The notes below the pieces were generated by a model. That model saw nothing but the letters and a program-made list of their open reading frames with translations. It ran no database searches and was not told the DNA's origin. DNA of 24,329 nucleotides from Pelargonium cotyledonis (Eukaryota; Streptophyta; Magnoliopsida; Geraniales; Geraniaceae): the NCBI GenBank assembly GCA_036897625.1, contig JAYMTA010000774.1, positions 1 through 24,329 of the forward strand, given 5' to 3'. Position numbers and translations under genes: made by a program. Shown here piece by piece: positions 9,401 to 20,521 of this stretch (positions within the stretch are counted from its first letter, which is position 1; the number at the start of each line of letters is the position of its first letter).

Positions 9401-12400
9401 CACATGGATACCATATTATGAAATATATTGTTTAATTTTTTTATTTACACTTTACTGCTCTCTTTTGTGTGGTTCTATTTAGACACTGATGAAGAATTGA
9501 TGGAATGGAAAGCCAAGTTTGAAGAAAGGATTGCACTTTTGGAATCTAAAATTAGCAAGTTGGAGAGAGAAATGAATGACACAGAGACCAAAACTTCTTT
9601 TCTGAAGCAGACAATTAATGACTATATCTGGGAAATTAGCAAGCTGCAAAATAAAGCCGAAGTATTGTTCCATTGAATAACATTTTTACTCGAAAAGTTC
9701 ATTGTAGTCAGGTGAAATTTATTCAAATGAGCTGTTTTCCCTCTTGCTGTAGGAACATATATCTTTGAAGAGTGAACGAGATTCTACTATCCAAAATCTT
9801 TTTGCAAAACATAATTTGGGGTCACTACCAAATACCCCCTTTAGCAATGAAGTTGCAATGAGCCTCACAAATCGAATGAAAACAAGGTTGATAGATCTTG
9901 AGAAGGATTTGGAATATAAAAAGGTTAGTTTTTGTTCTCATGGCAAGAATTTTCTTTTGCTGTTAACATATATAGATATATGCACATGGATGTGTTCTGC
10001 ATGTTTGGGTCTACATAACTTCAAGTTACTCAAGTTTAAACTAATGTCCATCAAGTTTTGGTAGTTTACTTTAACTACTGTGAGTATTGATTTGAAGGAT
10101 GTTATTTCAGAAATCAAATGAAACAGAACTTAAGATGGCATGGGATTGCTACATGGATGCAAATGATCGTTGGAAAAATATTGATGCTCAAAAGCATGCT
10201 AAGGTTGAGATCAAGGTATGTTATTAATATTGTATCTTAGTTAACTTTGCCAAGCGGCAACACCTTCATGTGTTATGTAGTTTTATCATTATTATTTTTC
10301 TTACCTGTTGAGTTAATGCAGAATGGCATTTTGAAACGCATTGAAGAGAAGAAAAATGAGCGTGATAGGTATGAGCTCCAAATTCCCAATGTTAATCTCT
10401 TGCAAATGGATGAAAGAGAAAAGAACATGGTGAGTATTGCCTAAACTCAACGATGTTGCTTTGGATTTGGGGACATAAGTCTTATAAAAGAGTGTAATTT
10501 ATGGGCCTCAACTTTTCTTTGCAGCAAATTGAGGTTGAGAGGAAGACGAAGCAGGTTCATGAAAAACAATTTGAGTCAAACATACACCAAAAGCAGAGTG
10601 AACTATACAACATAGAACAAAAAATAAAAGCTCTTAGTCGAGAGAGAGACATATTAGTTGGTGATTCTGAAGATAGAGTGAAATTGTCTCTGAAGAAGTC
10701 AGAGCTGGAGAATCATAAGAAGAAACATAGAAAGATGTAAGCTGGATGTTTGCCTTTTACCATGTTTCATCTGCCTTTATTCTTATCCATTCATCCCCCT
10801 TTTTTTTTCTTCTCAAAATTTCATGCTTAGATTATTAGCATTTTTTTTCCTATTCCAGAATTGATGAACACAAGGATAGAATCAGAGGAGTTCTGAAGGG
10901 GAGGCTTCCCCCTGACAAGGATTTGAGGAAGGAAATTACTCAAACACTAAGGTCATTCTAACCCCTAAAACTTTCTTCACCAACTGATATCCTGTGAATC
11001 ATGGGTACTCTTAGGAGGATGACCTACTGGTACCGGGTACTGGTACTTAGTGCGTACTTCTGGGTACTTACCCAAGTAACATGAACAATATATTTTCTTT
11101 TTCATTTACCCTTGTATTTTTACATTTGTGTAGCAAGTAATGTCATGTTACTCTCCTGCAAAAATATGAAAATAACAGAAAGCAGGATATCAGATAATCT
11201 TTGATATCATTAATACCCTGGGTTCAAAACCAATCATTAAACTATCACACTGGTACAGGACTCTAGGAATGGAGTTCGATGACTTGAACTCAAAATCTCG
11301 TGAGGCAGAGAAGGAGGTAAATATGTTGCAGATGAAAATTCAAGAAGTTAATAATAACCTGTCCAAACACCGTAAAGATATGGAGTGTAAGTATTTTTAG
11401 TGCTTGAATCTATTATTTGTGGCAATTCTCTTTGTTTTGTATAGATACTCAGGATACCACGATTCTCATATGTTCACTTTTTAGTTTTCATTTTAGAATG
11501 TGACAGGATACATGTACTAGTAGTTAGAAAAAGTATGAGCTTTTGTTTACATTATCTGGCCAAAGTGGTGATGTTAGGACAGTATCAATATAATTTGAGG
11601 CCTTCATACATATAATATAATCTATCTACCATGGTTCAATTGATTGGATTGATTGTCAGTTATAAAAGGGATTGATGCACTAATATCCATTTCACATGGC
11701 TCGGATCCAATAAAATCATTAGCTAGAAACCTAGGTTCCCAATTTTCTGTAAGTTCAATGAATAGCGAAGTGGTTGATATACTATTTATTAAGCTTGAAG
11801 AAACAAATTAATGAGTTCAGTAAGATCCAATCTTTGACTTGCGCTAGTAAGCAATTACTTTTGATGTTTGCCACTTTTCTTGTTCAACAGATTAGTGCAT
11901 CCCTTTAGTTCTGTGTCATGATTCATTGATTTACATCTTTTTTAATCATAATGCAGCGAGGAGGAAATTTATTGAATCCAGAATCCAGTCTTTAGGTCAG
12001 CAACTTCTGAATATAGATTCTTATATTTCAATCTTGGAGTCTGCCAAGGAGAAAAGGGATGTCCAGAAAAGGTTTGAACAAGTGCTATAAACAAAACAAC
12101 ATATTTCTATAAAAGAAAACAGCATATTTGTACGGAAGTTGTGGTTCAAAAGGTGTGTTTTTTTTTATCCTGGCGCATTGCTTGCAGCAAATACAACATT
12201 GCAGATGGTATGCGTCAAATGTTTGATCCTTTTGAAAGAGTTGCCCGCGCTCATCATATTTGCCCTTGCTGTGAGCGCCCGTTCTCTGCTGAAGAGGAGG
12301 ATGATTTTGTGAAGAAGGTTCCCTGTTTTTTTTTTTTTTTTGTTATATATTTAATTTCTTTAAGATAATACTTATTCTTGTGTTGTGGTCATCTTTAATC

Positions 12401-15400
12401 AAGATTCATAAAATCCTGGAGCATGTTGTAACTTTTGTTGTTTTGACTAATGTTCTGTTTATTTTTGGGTAAACTACAGCAAAGAGTGAAGGCTGCAAGT
12501 TCTGCTGAGCATATGAAAGTGCTGGCTGTTGAGTCCTCTGGTGCAGACTCTTATTTTCAGCAGTTGGACAAGCTTCGTTTGGTTTATGAAGAATATGTTA
12601 AAATCGGCAAGGAGATGATACCTCTTGCAGAGAGAAACTTGCATGAACTTACTGAAGAGTTGGATCAGAAGTCTCAGGCCCATGACGATGTAATTATCTG
12701 TCCTGGTACTTGATTTCCAGATATTTTGCTTGGTTAACTTAATAAATTGAATATTGGAACACTTATATAGGTAAATATCAGATAAGTCTACTTTCTTCAA
12801 TTTCTCCTGGCAAATATTCTCAACCAACCTCAAACCACACTAAGGATTCTCTCCAGCAGCCGCTCTAGTTCATATGGGATAGACGTACTCAGAACAGTAT
12901 ATCCTCATCTGAAACATCCAGATTAATGAGTACAGTAAGAGAATAGAGTAAACCCCTATCCAATTTAAACTCTGGGAGGCATAATTTGGTTCCAAAATTC
13001 ACTGCTACAGTGCTACTATACGTCATCAATTTCTATTGAAGTTAGCTTGGTTACTTATGCTATTTCTGGATATCTTCATGTACTTGGAATAACTTACAAT
13101 GTTAGTTAACACTAATTTTGTCATCACCATCACACATGTTAAGTATGCTTACTGTTTCTTAAGATTACTTTTAGATAGTTGTGCCAAGAATATTTTTTTT
13201 TTGTATACTTCTTATTCGGCACAGGGTCCACTATTTTTTTATAGGGTAGGAAAGAGTAGCGGAGTTGGAATGAGGTAGTCATCACCATCACACTAGTATC
13301 ATCTTTTCGCATTGGTGCGTGCTTCATGTACCTGCATGGGAATGGAGATGAGTATCATGTTTCCTGAGTAATAGCCTTCCTAAGTAATCGTCGCAATTAG
13401 TTCTCTCTTTGCTGTGGCAAGATATGTTTTTTTTAATTCTCCTTCCTCAATCTTATGTGTAACAACCATGGAAATTGTTCTAGGGTGCTTTGGGAGATAC
13501 TCATGAATTAATATATTTTTCTGCTGCATTTTTTATAATGATAATCACAAGGGTTCTGATGGGTAAATGTTCGTACTTCTAGGTATTGGGTGTTTTAGCA
13601 CAAGTGAAGGCAGACAAGGACTCAGTTGAGGCCTTGGTGCATCCCATTGAAACTGCTGACAGGCTTTTCCAAGAAATTCAGAATTGGGAAAAGCAAGTCG
13701 AAGATTTGGAGTATAAGCTTGATTTTCGAGGTCAAGGTGTCAGATCTATGGAAGAAATCCAGTCGGAGCTGAATACGTTACAGAGCACAAAGTAAGAAAC
13801 TTTGCCAGAGCGTCTAACTATATAAGAGTTGAACTTCAGCTGCTTAATTAGTTTTGCGTGCGTGCTAGATAAGCTTATAGATAAGTGTGCTCTATGATCA
13901 AGTAGTTAGTAGCAACATTCATTTCTCAACTTATGTGACCTGGGCTACTTCCATCTTTTACTATATAAGTTGTTTCCCAGTGATGAATTGTTACTCATTC
14001 TTGGCAACCAGAGATAATTTCCATAATGAACTGGAGAAGCTTAGAGATGAACAGAGGTACATGGAAAAAGATTTATCAACCATTCAATTACGATGGCACA
14101 CCATACGGGAGGAAAAAATGAAAGCAGCTAATATGTTGCGTGATGTTAAAAAGGCAGAAGAAGATCTGGAGCGCCTTGCAGAGGAGAAAAGTCAAGTTGA
14201 ACTTGATGAGAAGGTTTTCTCTTTCAACATATATCTGGTTATTGCTTGTTATAGTTCTGGAAATCTTGTGTTCTATTTCCCACAAACTCATATGGGTTTT
14301 CTTTAGTGATATCTGGCTCTTGAAAATATTTAAGGTTGTAGAAGTATGAGTACAATTTCCTTTTTTTTTGTTGGATGAGAGTAGTTCAATTAGTATATTT
14401 GATAGGTAATACATGCTTGCATATGTTTCATTTTTTTTTATGGGAATCACCTCTGTTTGTACGTAAATTAGAAACCATTGGTTCTATAACAGAAACTAGG
14501 AACCATTTTTTTTCATTCCCACCCTCATCACTTTTGCCGTTCCCCGCATCTGCTCTTTTTGATTCCATCTAAATATAGGGAGCAGGATTCCCATTCCCAA
14601 TGGCTTCATAAAGAGACGATATTACATGTAAATATACTCAAATGACAAATGTATATTCTGACATGCCTCATGTTACATTGATTCTGATTTAAGTATATAA
14701 CAGGTAGTGTGCAATGTGTATATTCAACCATGTAAAATATGCAAATACAAGCATACAACAATAGTTCAGGGGTTGATCTCTCTCAAATGTGTGTACATGT
14801 GCTATGATGGAAGTCCCAGGACCCTTGAAGTACACATGATTACCTCTTTTCTTGTGGTTACCCTTATTTCTCTAATTTTGCTTGTCCACTCAGTTCATAG
14901 ACCCATAGTCTGGTGCATAGGTAGTCTCAGACTATTGAGTTGAACTTTGTGATTTGGTCTTTAAGAGAATTGTCTAATGAAAAACACTATTAAGTAATAA
15001 CATTTCCAGATAACCCAACCCTGGTAAGATAAAAAATGGGTGCTGATGGATTAGAATTGTCAGGTATGTGTACTAATATATGTTTGTTTTGTGAGATAAC
15101 TATAATAAGTGCTCAATGTCTTGTTCTTTTAAGTATCTCAGTCCAATAACTGAGACTATGTAGCTGTACATTTTTTTCCACAAAAAAGTTTACTGTGCTA
15201 TTTCCATGAAATGTAAGTTCTATATTATCATTTAGTAATGGTATGCACCGATCATCTTGGTACTTTCAGCATTTGGTGGAAGCTCTTGGTCCCTTGTCCA
15301 AGGAGAAGGAAAAATTAATGAGTGATTATAATGACTTTAAAGTTAAACTTGAACGTGAATATGAGGATCTGGCTGGACAAAAACGGAATTACCAGCAGGA

Positions 15401-18400
15401 AGTTGAGGCACTACTTAGAATGACTTCAAAGATAAAAGAGTATGTTTATTGAACCTGAAAATTTGATATTTAAAGGGTCTTCCATGTCTATGATCTTGAT
15501 TATCAGTTTTATTTTTCCAGGTATTATGATTCAAAGAAAGGAGAGAGGTTGAAGGAACTGCAAGAAAAGCAATCTTTATCGGAGTCTCAACTTCAAAGCT
15601 GTGATAGTAGGAAACAGGAAATTCTAGCTGAACTAAACAAAAGCAAGGACTTGATGAGGAATCAAGATCAGTTAAGACGCAATATCGAGGATAATTTGAA
15701 CTACAGGAAAACAAAGGCTGATGTGGATGAGCTTGCCCGTGAAATTGAATTGCTGGAAGATAAAATATTGAAGATTGGTGGGGTTTCCACCGTAGAAGCT
15801 GAACTCGTAAAGCTTTCACAAGAAAGGGAGAGACTTCTTTCTGAGGTATACGTCAATCTTATTGATGCATTTAATTTACCTTTGTGTCTCCCCTTTTTAT
15901 ACGCTTTCCTTATGCTGTTCCTTTTCCACATAAAACATTGCACTATTCTTTTTTACTTATCAAGTATTTTAGAATTTGAAAAGCAGAAGGAAGTTCTTGT
16001 TTGTTTATAAATGTTGTGTATGAATACTTGTAATATTTCAAAATGCTAATATGAATTATAAGTTTGGGTCCAAGTTAGGGATAATAATGTGTCCTTTAAT
16101 CTTTTATCTTTTTATATACATATAATTACTTTATATTGTTTTTCTTTTTAGATCTAGTATGTATAAGATTGACCAAATTGCTTCAACCAAAGTTCACACG
16201 TCAAACACCACATTTTCCCGATTTTTGCATGATATGATCTATTGATGTTGAAAGTGTAAAATGGTTTCCATTTTTTATGTCCTACCAAATACAACTGGAA
16301 ATGTTACATTAAATGAATTGAACCTAAGTAGCATGGCAGATGATTTATTATTTTAATTTCAATGGTGGCAACTTTATCAAGCTCTAATGCTTTATTAGTA
16401 ATATTAAACCTACTATTTGACTGGTCTGTCAGTATATTTGGAAAGCTGTCCTATATTGTTTAATAGGGATTGAGTTTATCATATTGCTTCCTTTTCTTGT
16501 GTATGCTAATTTTACAGGCTACTGAAGACATTACAGTTACAAGAGTTTTTTTTTTCTTTCTTTTCTTGAACTGGTTAATGGAGTATACTGAAGAGCATCC
16601 AATAGGGTTGTTGCTACTTTCTGTATCTGTATGGGAAATATTCAAGAGCTAAGCCTAAAAGAAAAGAATGGAACTTGGATCTAACATCCGAAAATGTATA
16701 TTTAATAAGCTTATAAGAAAGGGAATGTCAAGGGAAAAGAGTTATTCATCTTTCCCTTATTGCTAGAAGGAAGTCTATAGTTGTTAAAGAGAACTTCTAT
16801 ACCTCTTTTTGTTTTTGTGGCTTTCAATATGCAGTTAAACAGATGTCATGGGACAACGTCTGTGTATCAGAGCAATATTTCAAAGAATAAAGTTGAGCTT
16901 AAACAGGCACAATACAAAGACATCGACAAGAGGTACTTTGATCAGCTAATTCAGCTTAAGGTGCGCAATATTTCTAATCTTTAAATTGTGTTCACCTTTT
17001 ACTCTTTCCATGGTAGTATTAAACTCAAACTTTTTGGCAGACAACTGAGATGGCAAACAAAGACTTGGACAGATACTACAATGCACTTGACAAGTAAGCT
17101 TTTCAAATATGTTTTCATGTTGTTCTTGTTATGTATGCTATTTGAAGAAATACATGGAATAGTTGTGGCACCAAGATCTGTCTTTGTTGAATGTAACATG
17201 CAAGTTCCACTTTACATTTGAATTCTTGAATGCTATACTAATTAATCAGTGATGACGACTGGACATTTTGTTCTTTCTTTTGCCACTCTGTTCTACTAAC
17301 AGCTCAATCCTCATTTGAATTTTTGAATGATGTACTAACTCAGCTCAATATTGGTTTTCGCCTATCCCTCATTCACATTTGGTGCGACCCTTTTCGTGGA
17401 AATCAATTAGTTTCTTTTCTTCTTTCTATAGTGCGATCTGCTGGTTATCCATCTTTATGTCGAAACTGTCTTGGGTCATTAAATGCATAAATTATTTCTT
17501 GATTACTGAACTTCCACAAATGCGTTGTTTCTTGGAGTTCAATAATTTGACATGGATGGTACAGATGATTTGTTTGTTTAGTGCTCCATGCTATGCATGC
17601 AGTACAAGTAACATGTTCCTAAATTCTGACATCAAGGGAGAAGGATGTGATACTTTGTTTCCCCCACTCTGTTTCGGAGAATCAGTTGAAAGATTAAATA
17701 TATATATATTTTATTTTAATTTTGGTTTAAAATCTTTTAGGATTACCTTGTGTTAAATCAATTGACAAAGGCTCTTTCTCAAGGCTTAATTTTCTTGTTT
17801 TCTATGTAAAATGTTATCATTGATTGTTATTTGCTATTTTATTTCCTTTTAGGGCACTCATGCGTTTCCACACAATGAAAATGGAAGAAATAAATAAAAT
17901 CATCAGGGAACTGTGGCAACAAACATACAGGGGACAAGATATAGATTACATCAGCATTCATTCCGATTCTGAAGGTGCTGGGACTCGTTCTTACAGTTAC
18001 AGGGTATATTCTTGATTTGCTTGCCTTTTGCAGGTTTTCATTTTCTCTAGTGCCTCTCTTGAATATTTAAATTTTTTTTTTTGTTTTGTTGCTGTTGCAT
18101 CGAGACAGGTTATCATGCAGACTGGTGATGCAGAGCTAGAAATGAGAGGCAGATGCAGCGCAGGTCAAAAGGTGTGTGAGTGATTAATGCGTGATTCGTC
18201 AAGTGCATCTGTTTCAAAGAAGAAAAAATATCAAAAATGATTTTTGATTTCAGGTTCTTGCTTCCCTCATAATTCGATTAGCATTGGCTGAAACCTTCTG
18301 CCTAAATTGTGGAATACTAGCACTGGATGAACCCACCACAAATTTGGATGGGCCAAATGCTGAGAGTCTTGCAGCGGCACTCCTGAGGTATAAGCCATGT

Positions 18401-18922
18401 ATATCTTTATTTGAGAATTTTGTGCTGGATGCGTTTATGGTGTGTTTGGGAACCAACATATCATTTAAAATGCTGAATTTGAGTCCAATAAAGTATTTGG
18501 ATAAACTTATAATTTAGATTTAAATTTGGCTCATACACAATAGCATTCAAAACATATCTACAACATGATATTTCGAAGGAAAACTCTTACCTTGAAAATT
18601 TCTAATCAAATGCATGTTTCCAAACGCAACCTCATATATATTTATTGTCATTTCCTTGTGACAGAATTATGGAGGATAGAAAAGGCCAAGAAAACTTTCA
18701 ACTGATAGTGATTACTCATGATGAGCGGTTTGCACAACTAATTGGTCAGCGCCAGCATGCAGAGAAATATTACCGGATCACGAAAGATGATCAGTAAGAC
18801 ATTTTCTTCTTTTAGCTCCATAGTTTGGTTGATTGTTTCACTTGAGTGGTGTGTAATCAATTTGTGGTGGTCTCCTTTTCAGTCAGCACAGTATAATTGA
18901 AGCACAAGAGATATTTGAGTGA
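3451..18922 (+). CDS. RAD50: DNA double-strand break repair protein RAD50 (27 exons)
   Basis: RAD50 is the SMC-like ATPase of the nuclear MRE11-RAD50-NBS1 complex, which senses, tethers and processes double-strand breaks and acts at telomeres and in meiosis. Coding exons: 3451-3573, 3651-3737, 5059-5226, 5822-5997, 6765-6879, 9046-9274, 9483-9661, 9753-9923, 10111-10215, 10322-10429, 10525-10736, 10859-10951, 11259-11386, 11957-12071, 12188-12317, 12480-12689, 13583-13791, 14012-14213, 15270-15439, 15521-15845, 16835-16960, 17041-17093, 17853-18003, 18109-18171, 18254-18387, 18665-18793, 18883-18922. All introns are GT-AG and the phases match. The sum is 3951 bp, giving 1316 residues with no internal stop, the same length as I recall for Arabidopsis RAD50. 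Motifs: Walker A GHNGAGKT (34-41), Q-loop Q160, coiled coil about 185-690, zinc hook CPCC (695-698), returning coiled coil about 705-1140, signature SAGQK (1212-1216), Walker B ILALDE (1237-1242), D-loop TNLD (1245-1248), H-loop H1279. The start is chosen because [15 protein letters not shown] is the conserved plant N-terminus. Exons were placed by homology and splice sites, without transcript data. Confidence 0.97.
3582..3604. repeat. CT microsatellite in RAD50 intron 1
   Basis: An uninterrupted run of about 11 CT units starts only 8 bases after the intron 1 splice donor (GT at 3574). The intron is just 77 bp long, so repeat-length changes would change intron size noticeably. Confidence 0.9.
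4088..4926. mobile_element. Probable LTR-like or other repeat block in RAD50 intron 2
   Basis: Intron 2 (3738-5058) is 1.3 kb. Its middle differs from the flanking AT-rich intron DNA by being GC-richer, with runs such as 'gggacccacg' and 'gcgagggcg'. The block could begin with TGTTAGG (4088) and end near CCTAAC...TGAGCA (4915-4926), giving short TG...CA-like and inverted GTTAGG/CCTAAC ends. That is the layout of a solo LTR. I found no clear target-site duplication, primer-binding site or coding domain, so boundaries and class are tentative. A small ORF at 4699-4923 has no recognisable domain. Confidence 0.4.
4526..4593. repeat. Imperfect 34-bp tandem duplication
   Basis: Two adjacent 34-bp units (4526-4559 and 4560-4593) share 'gcgagggcg', 'gaca', 'cctttc' and a terminal 'aggc' with a few substitutions. 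It lies in the GC-rich part of the intron 2 repeat block. Confidence 0.7.
5227..5821 (+). other. RAD50: RAD50 intron 3 (AT-rich)
   Basis: This is a 595-bp GT-AG intron between GE and KVCLSYRC codons. It holds a pure AT microsatellite at 5478-5499 and otherwise unremarkable T-rich plant intron sequence. ORFs in it carry no domain. Confidence 0.85.
5478..5499. repeat. AT microsatellite
   Basis: Eleven uninterrupted AT units lie within RAD50 intron 3. Confidence 0.9.
5998..6764 (+). other. RAD50: RAD50 intron 4
   Basis: This is a 767-bp GT-AG intron that splits the arginine codon of 'SATRYTKAL' (AG|G). The sequence is AT-rich with T-runs. I see no repeat structure or coding content in it. Confidence 0.85.
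7739..7860 (+). repeat. Left terminal inverted repeat of the intron 5 element
   Basis: This arm contains 'ttggtccctaaactatatttaccccaatatggtc'-type sequence, with the near-identical inverse at 8900-8990. The outer boundary is approximate. Confidence 0.75.
8830..8990 (-). repeat. Right terminal inverted repeat of the intron 5 element
   Basis: This is the inverse partner of 7739-7860. It is longer than the left arm because a 25-bp segment within it has been triplicated (8831-8905). Confidence 0.75.
8831..8905. repeat. Three 25-bp tandem repeats
   Basis: Units at 8831-8855, 8856-8880 and 8881-8905 each begin accatatcagtccatactat. The second and third are identical, and the first differs by one base near its end. 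They lie inside the right arm of the intron 5 transposon, and the left arm has only one diverged counterpart. Confidence 0.92.
10952..11258 (+). other. RAD50: RAD50 intron 12
   Basis: This is a 307-bp GT-AG intron that splits an arginine codon. Around 11028-11050 it has overlapping 'ggtac' strings forming a short palindromic patch; nothing else stands out. Confidence 0.85.
11387..11956 (+). other. RAD50: RAD50 intron 13
   Basis: This is a 570-bp GT-AG intron splitting a serine codon (T|CG). It is AT-rich, with no coding content or clear repeat. Confidence 0.85.
12188..12317 (+). other. RAD50: RAD50 exon 15: zinc hook
   Basis: The exon encodes residues 670-713 and includes '[15 protein letters not shown]'. 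C695 and C698 of CPCC form half of the zinc site through which two RAD50 coiled-coil arms join at their tips, bridging DNA ends. Both cysteines are present, so the hook is predicted to be functional. Confidence 0.93.
12690..13582 (+). other. RAD50: RAD50 intron 16
   Basis: This is an 893-bp GT-AG intron between 'AHDD' and '[11 protein letters not shown]'. It is AT-rich with several T-runs. 'catcaccatcacac' occurs twice (near 13122 and 13280), hinting at minor internal duplication. ORFs on either strand show no domain. Confidence 0.85.
14214..15269 (+). other. RAD50: RAD50 intron 18
   Basis: This is a 1056-bp GT-AG intron between 'ELDEK' and '[13 protein letters not shown]'. A segment at about 14438-14605 begins 'tgggaatc' and ends 'gattccca(ttccca)', so it may be a small inverted-repeat element. 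The remainder is AT-rich without coding signal. Confidence 0.8.
14438..14605. repeat. Possible MITE-like segment in intron 18
   Basis: Short inverted ends (tgggaatc at the left, gattccca at the right) enclose about 165 bp with a C/T-rich middle. The match is only about 8-9 bp, and I see no target-site duplication. This is a weak call. Confidence 0.25.
15846..16834 (+). other. RAD50: RAD50 intron 20
   Basis: This is a 989-bp GT-AG intron between 'RERLLSE' and '[11 protein letters not shown]'. It is AT-rich with no recognisable gene, RNA or structured repeat. Confidence 0.85.
17094..17852 (+). other. RAD50: RAD50 intron 22
   Basis: This is a 759-bp GT-AG intron that splits the lysine codon of 'NALDKALM' (AA|G). 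A 125-codon open frame at 17379-17756 is a chance ORF with no domain. 'gaatttttgaatgatgtactaact' and 'gaattcttgaatgctatactaatt' recur about 95 bp apart (17220-17340), suggesting an old small duplication. Confidence 0.8.
17853..18922 (+). other. RAD50: RAD50 exons 23-27: C-terminal ABC ATPase half
   Basis: Exons 23-27 encode residues 1145-1316. They contain '[20 protein letters not shown]', the ABC signature in 'RCSAGQK' (exon 24), Walker B plus D-loop '[11 protein letters not shown]' (exon 25), and the switch histidine in '[10 protein letters not shown]' (exon 26). The short last exon ends '[10 protein letters not shown]' and a TGA stop. All ATPase residues I checked are present. Confidence 0.93.
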
Positions 18923-19100
18923 AGCTCCTCACCAAATGAGCTTGGATTGGATGATGGCACAGCAGGTGTCTGTCTTGTATGTAAAATTTTATTCGAAGAC
19001 AAACCTAATTTAGCATGAAGCAAGTGTGATAATGTAATGTAGATGGCACAATTTTTGTGATCCAATTAATTGCTTCTTCTCCAAAAGATATTATTTGTGT
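18923..19100 (+). terminator. RAD50 3' UTR and probable polyadenylation region
   Basis: The stretch after the RAD50 stop is AT-rich, with TTGTATGTAAAATTTTATT (about 18975), TGTAATGTAGAT (about 19034) and an AATTAATT string. Such diffuse signals are typical of plant poly(A) regions. No canonical AATAAA stands out and the cleavage site cannot be fixed from sequence alone. Confidence 0.4.
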
Positions 19101-20500
19101 TTACAGATGTAACAAAAACAGAGTAGCTGATTTCCCACAAAAGAGGGGCTGCCTCCTCTCAAGTCTCCTACTTATCTACATTTATACACAAAAATGGTGT
19201 ATTTGTTTCCTTTTGAGAAAAATTTAAAAACTAACGCCGTATATTTACCTTGTATCATCACGATCGTGTTTAAAAGATGTTAACTAACTTATTACAAGTG
19301 TATTATTGAAAAGATACTATAGTTTGGGAGACGCAAGAACTTCATAGAAATTCAAATAATAAGAAAATAATTGGTAAATTGGTCTCCAAATTTTGGTGTT
19401 TTGACATAATTTGGTCCTTAAATCAGTTTAATTACAAGTGTATTATTGAAAAGATACTATAGTTTGGGAAGAACTTCATAGAAATTCAAATAATAAGAAA
19501 ATAATTGGTAAATTGGTCTTCAAATTTTGGTGTTTTGACCTAGTTTGGTCCTTAAATTAGTTTGAACCAAAAATAGTTCATAAACTTTTATGTTTTGGTC
19601 CAACTGTCCAATTTAGTCATGAATTTTCTATATACCCAAAATGATCCCCAAACTTTTAAATTTAACCCTCTTTGGCTCCTAAACTTTTAATATAAGATCA
19701 AGTGAGAGGACCATTTTGGATAAATATGTGAAAATTCAGAAACAATTTCGAATAAAAAAATAGTACTAGATCAAGTTGGGTCTTTTACCAAAGTAATTAT
19801 ACGAAGTTTATGCAGAAAGATTGTAGGGTAAATTATACAAATATCTTATGACTAAGTTTTTGGTATACATTCATACCAATCCAAAGTTGGCTGAAGAATT
19901 TGGATAATATACCAAAATATTATCGGATTAGATCTCATGTTTCAACATGAAATTTAAAATAAATCATATTTGATCAATTACGACCGACTACTACCTCTAA
20001 TTATTCGTAATAAACTTGACTTTAAAATTATGATTTTTTTCAGTCTCTTTATTTTATTTATTTTAAATTTAATTACACGTAGTATATTTTATGTGACATC
20101 ACATCACTTATATACTGCCACCACATAATAAAATGAATGGAATATTTAGCGGTGTTAGGGTAGGTACTATTTAAATTATGTAAACCTTTTTTTTACCGGA
20201 AAAACTATGTAAACTTAAATTGAGTATCAAACTGACTAAAATTTCAAAAATGAAAACCAACTCCCACAATCAAATAACCGAATTTGGATTAAGCAATTGA
20301 AATGGTTAAATAAAGAAAATCCTGAGCAAAGGTGGATTAGAAAACTAGTTGGTCCTAGAAAATTGAATTCATTAATAATATTAAGCCAAATTTTTTAGCC
20401 ATTCAATTTTTTGTAAATTTTAGAAGTACTAAATTGATCTTTTTCACAAATTACTTTTCGTGTATATGCGCAAAATGAAAGAAAATTTGTGACTATAAAT
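19101..20500. other. AT-rich intergenic repeat debris downstream of RAD50
   Basis: This region has no supportable gene. It contains a 140-bp tandem duplication and several lines of 'aatttggtcctta', 'ccaaaatgatccccaaactttt' and 'gaccattttgg' (19380-19730). These resemble the terminal arms of the intron 5 element in style. Further on (about 20080-20170), 'gtgacatcacatcac ... ccaccacataat ... ttagcggtgttaggg' resembles the subterminal part of such elements. From 20170 to 20500 the DNA is featureless and AT-rich. Confidence 0.6.
19291..19564. repeat. Tandem duplication, unit about 140 bp, two copies
   Basis: Copy 1 (19291-19430) and copy 2 (19431-19564) both begin attacaagtgtattattgaa and end around 'ttggtccttaaat.agttt'. 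Copy 2 lacks 6 bp (agacgc or equivalent) and differs at only a few other bases, so the duplication is young. The junction is head-to-tail and seamless. Confidence 0.92.
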
Positions 20501-20521
20501 TCAGTTATCCCACAGAAATTA

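Noticed and set aside
11020-11075. Cluster of 'ggtac' strings in intron 12 as a regulatory palindrome
   Set aside because: The strings are short and imperfect, compatible with repeat debris, and have no supporting context.
12474-12833. 119-residue minus-strand ORF over exon 16
   Set aside because: It is a shadow of RAD50 exon 16 and intron 16; the plus strand encodes conserved coiled coil here.
17379-17756. 125-residue ORF in RAD50 intron 22
   Set aside because: Low-complexity, Phe/Ser/Cys-rich translation typical of T-rich intron DNA, with no homologous domain seen.
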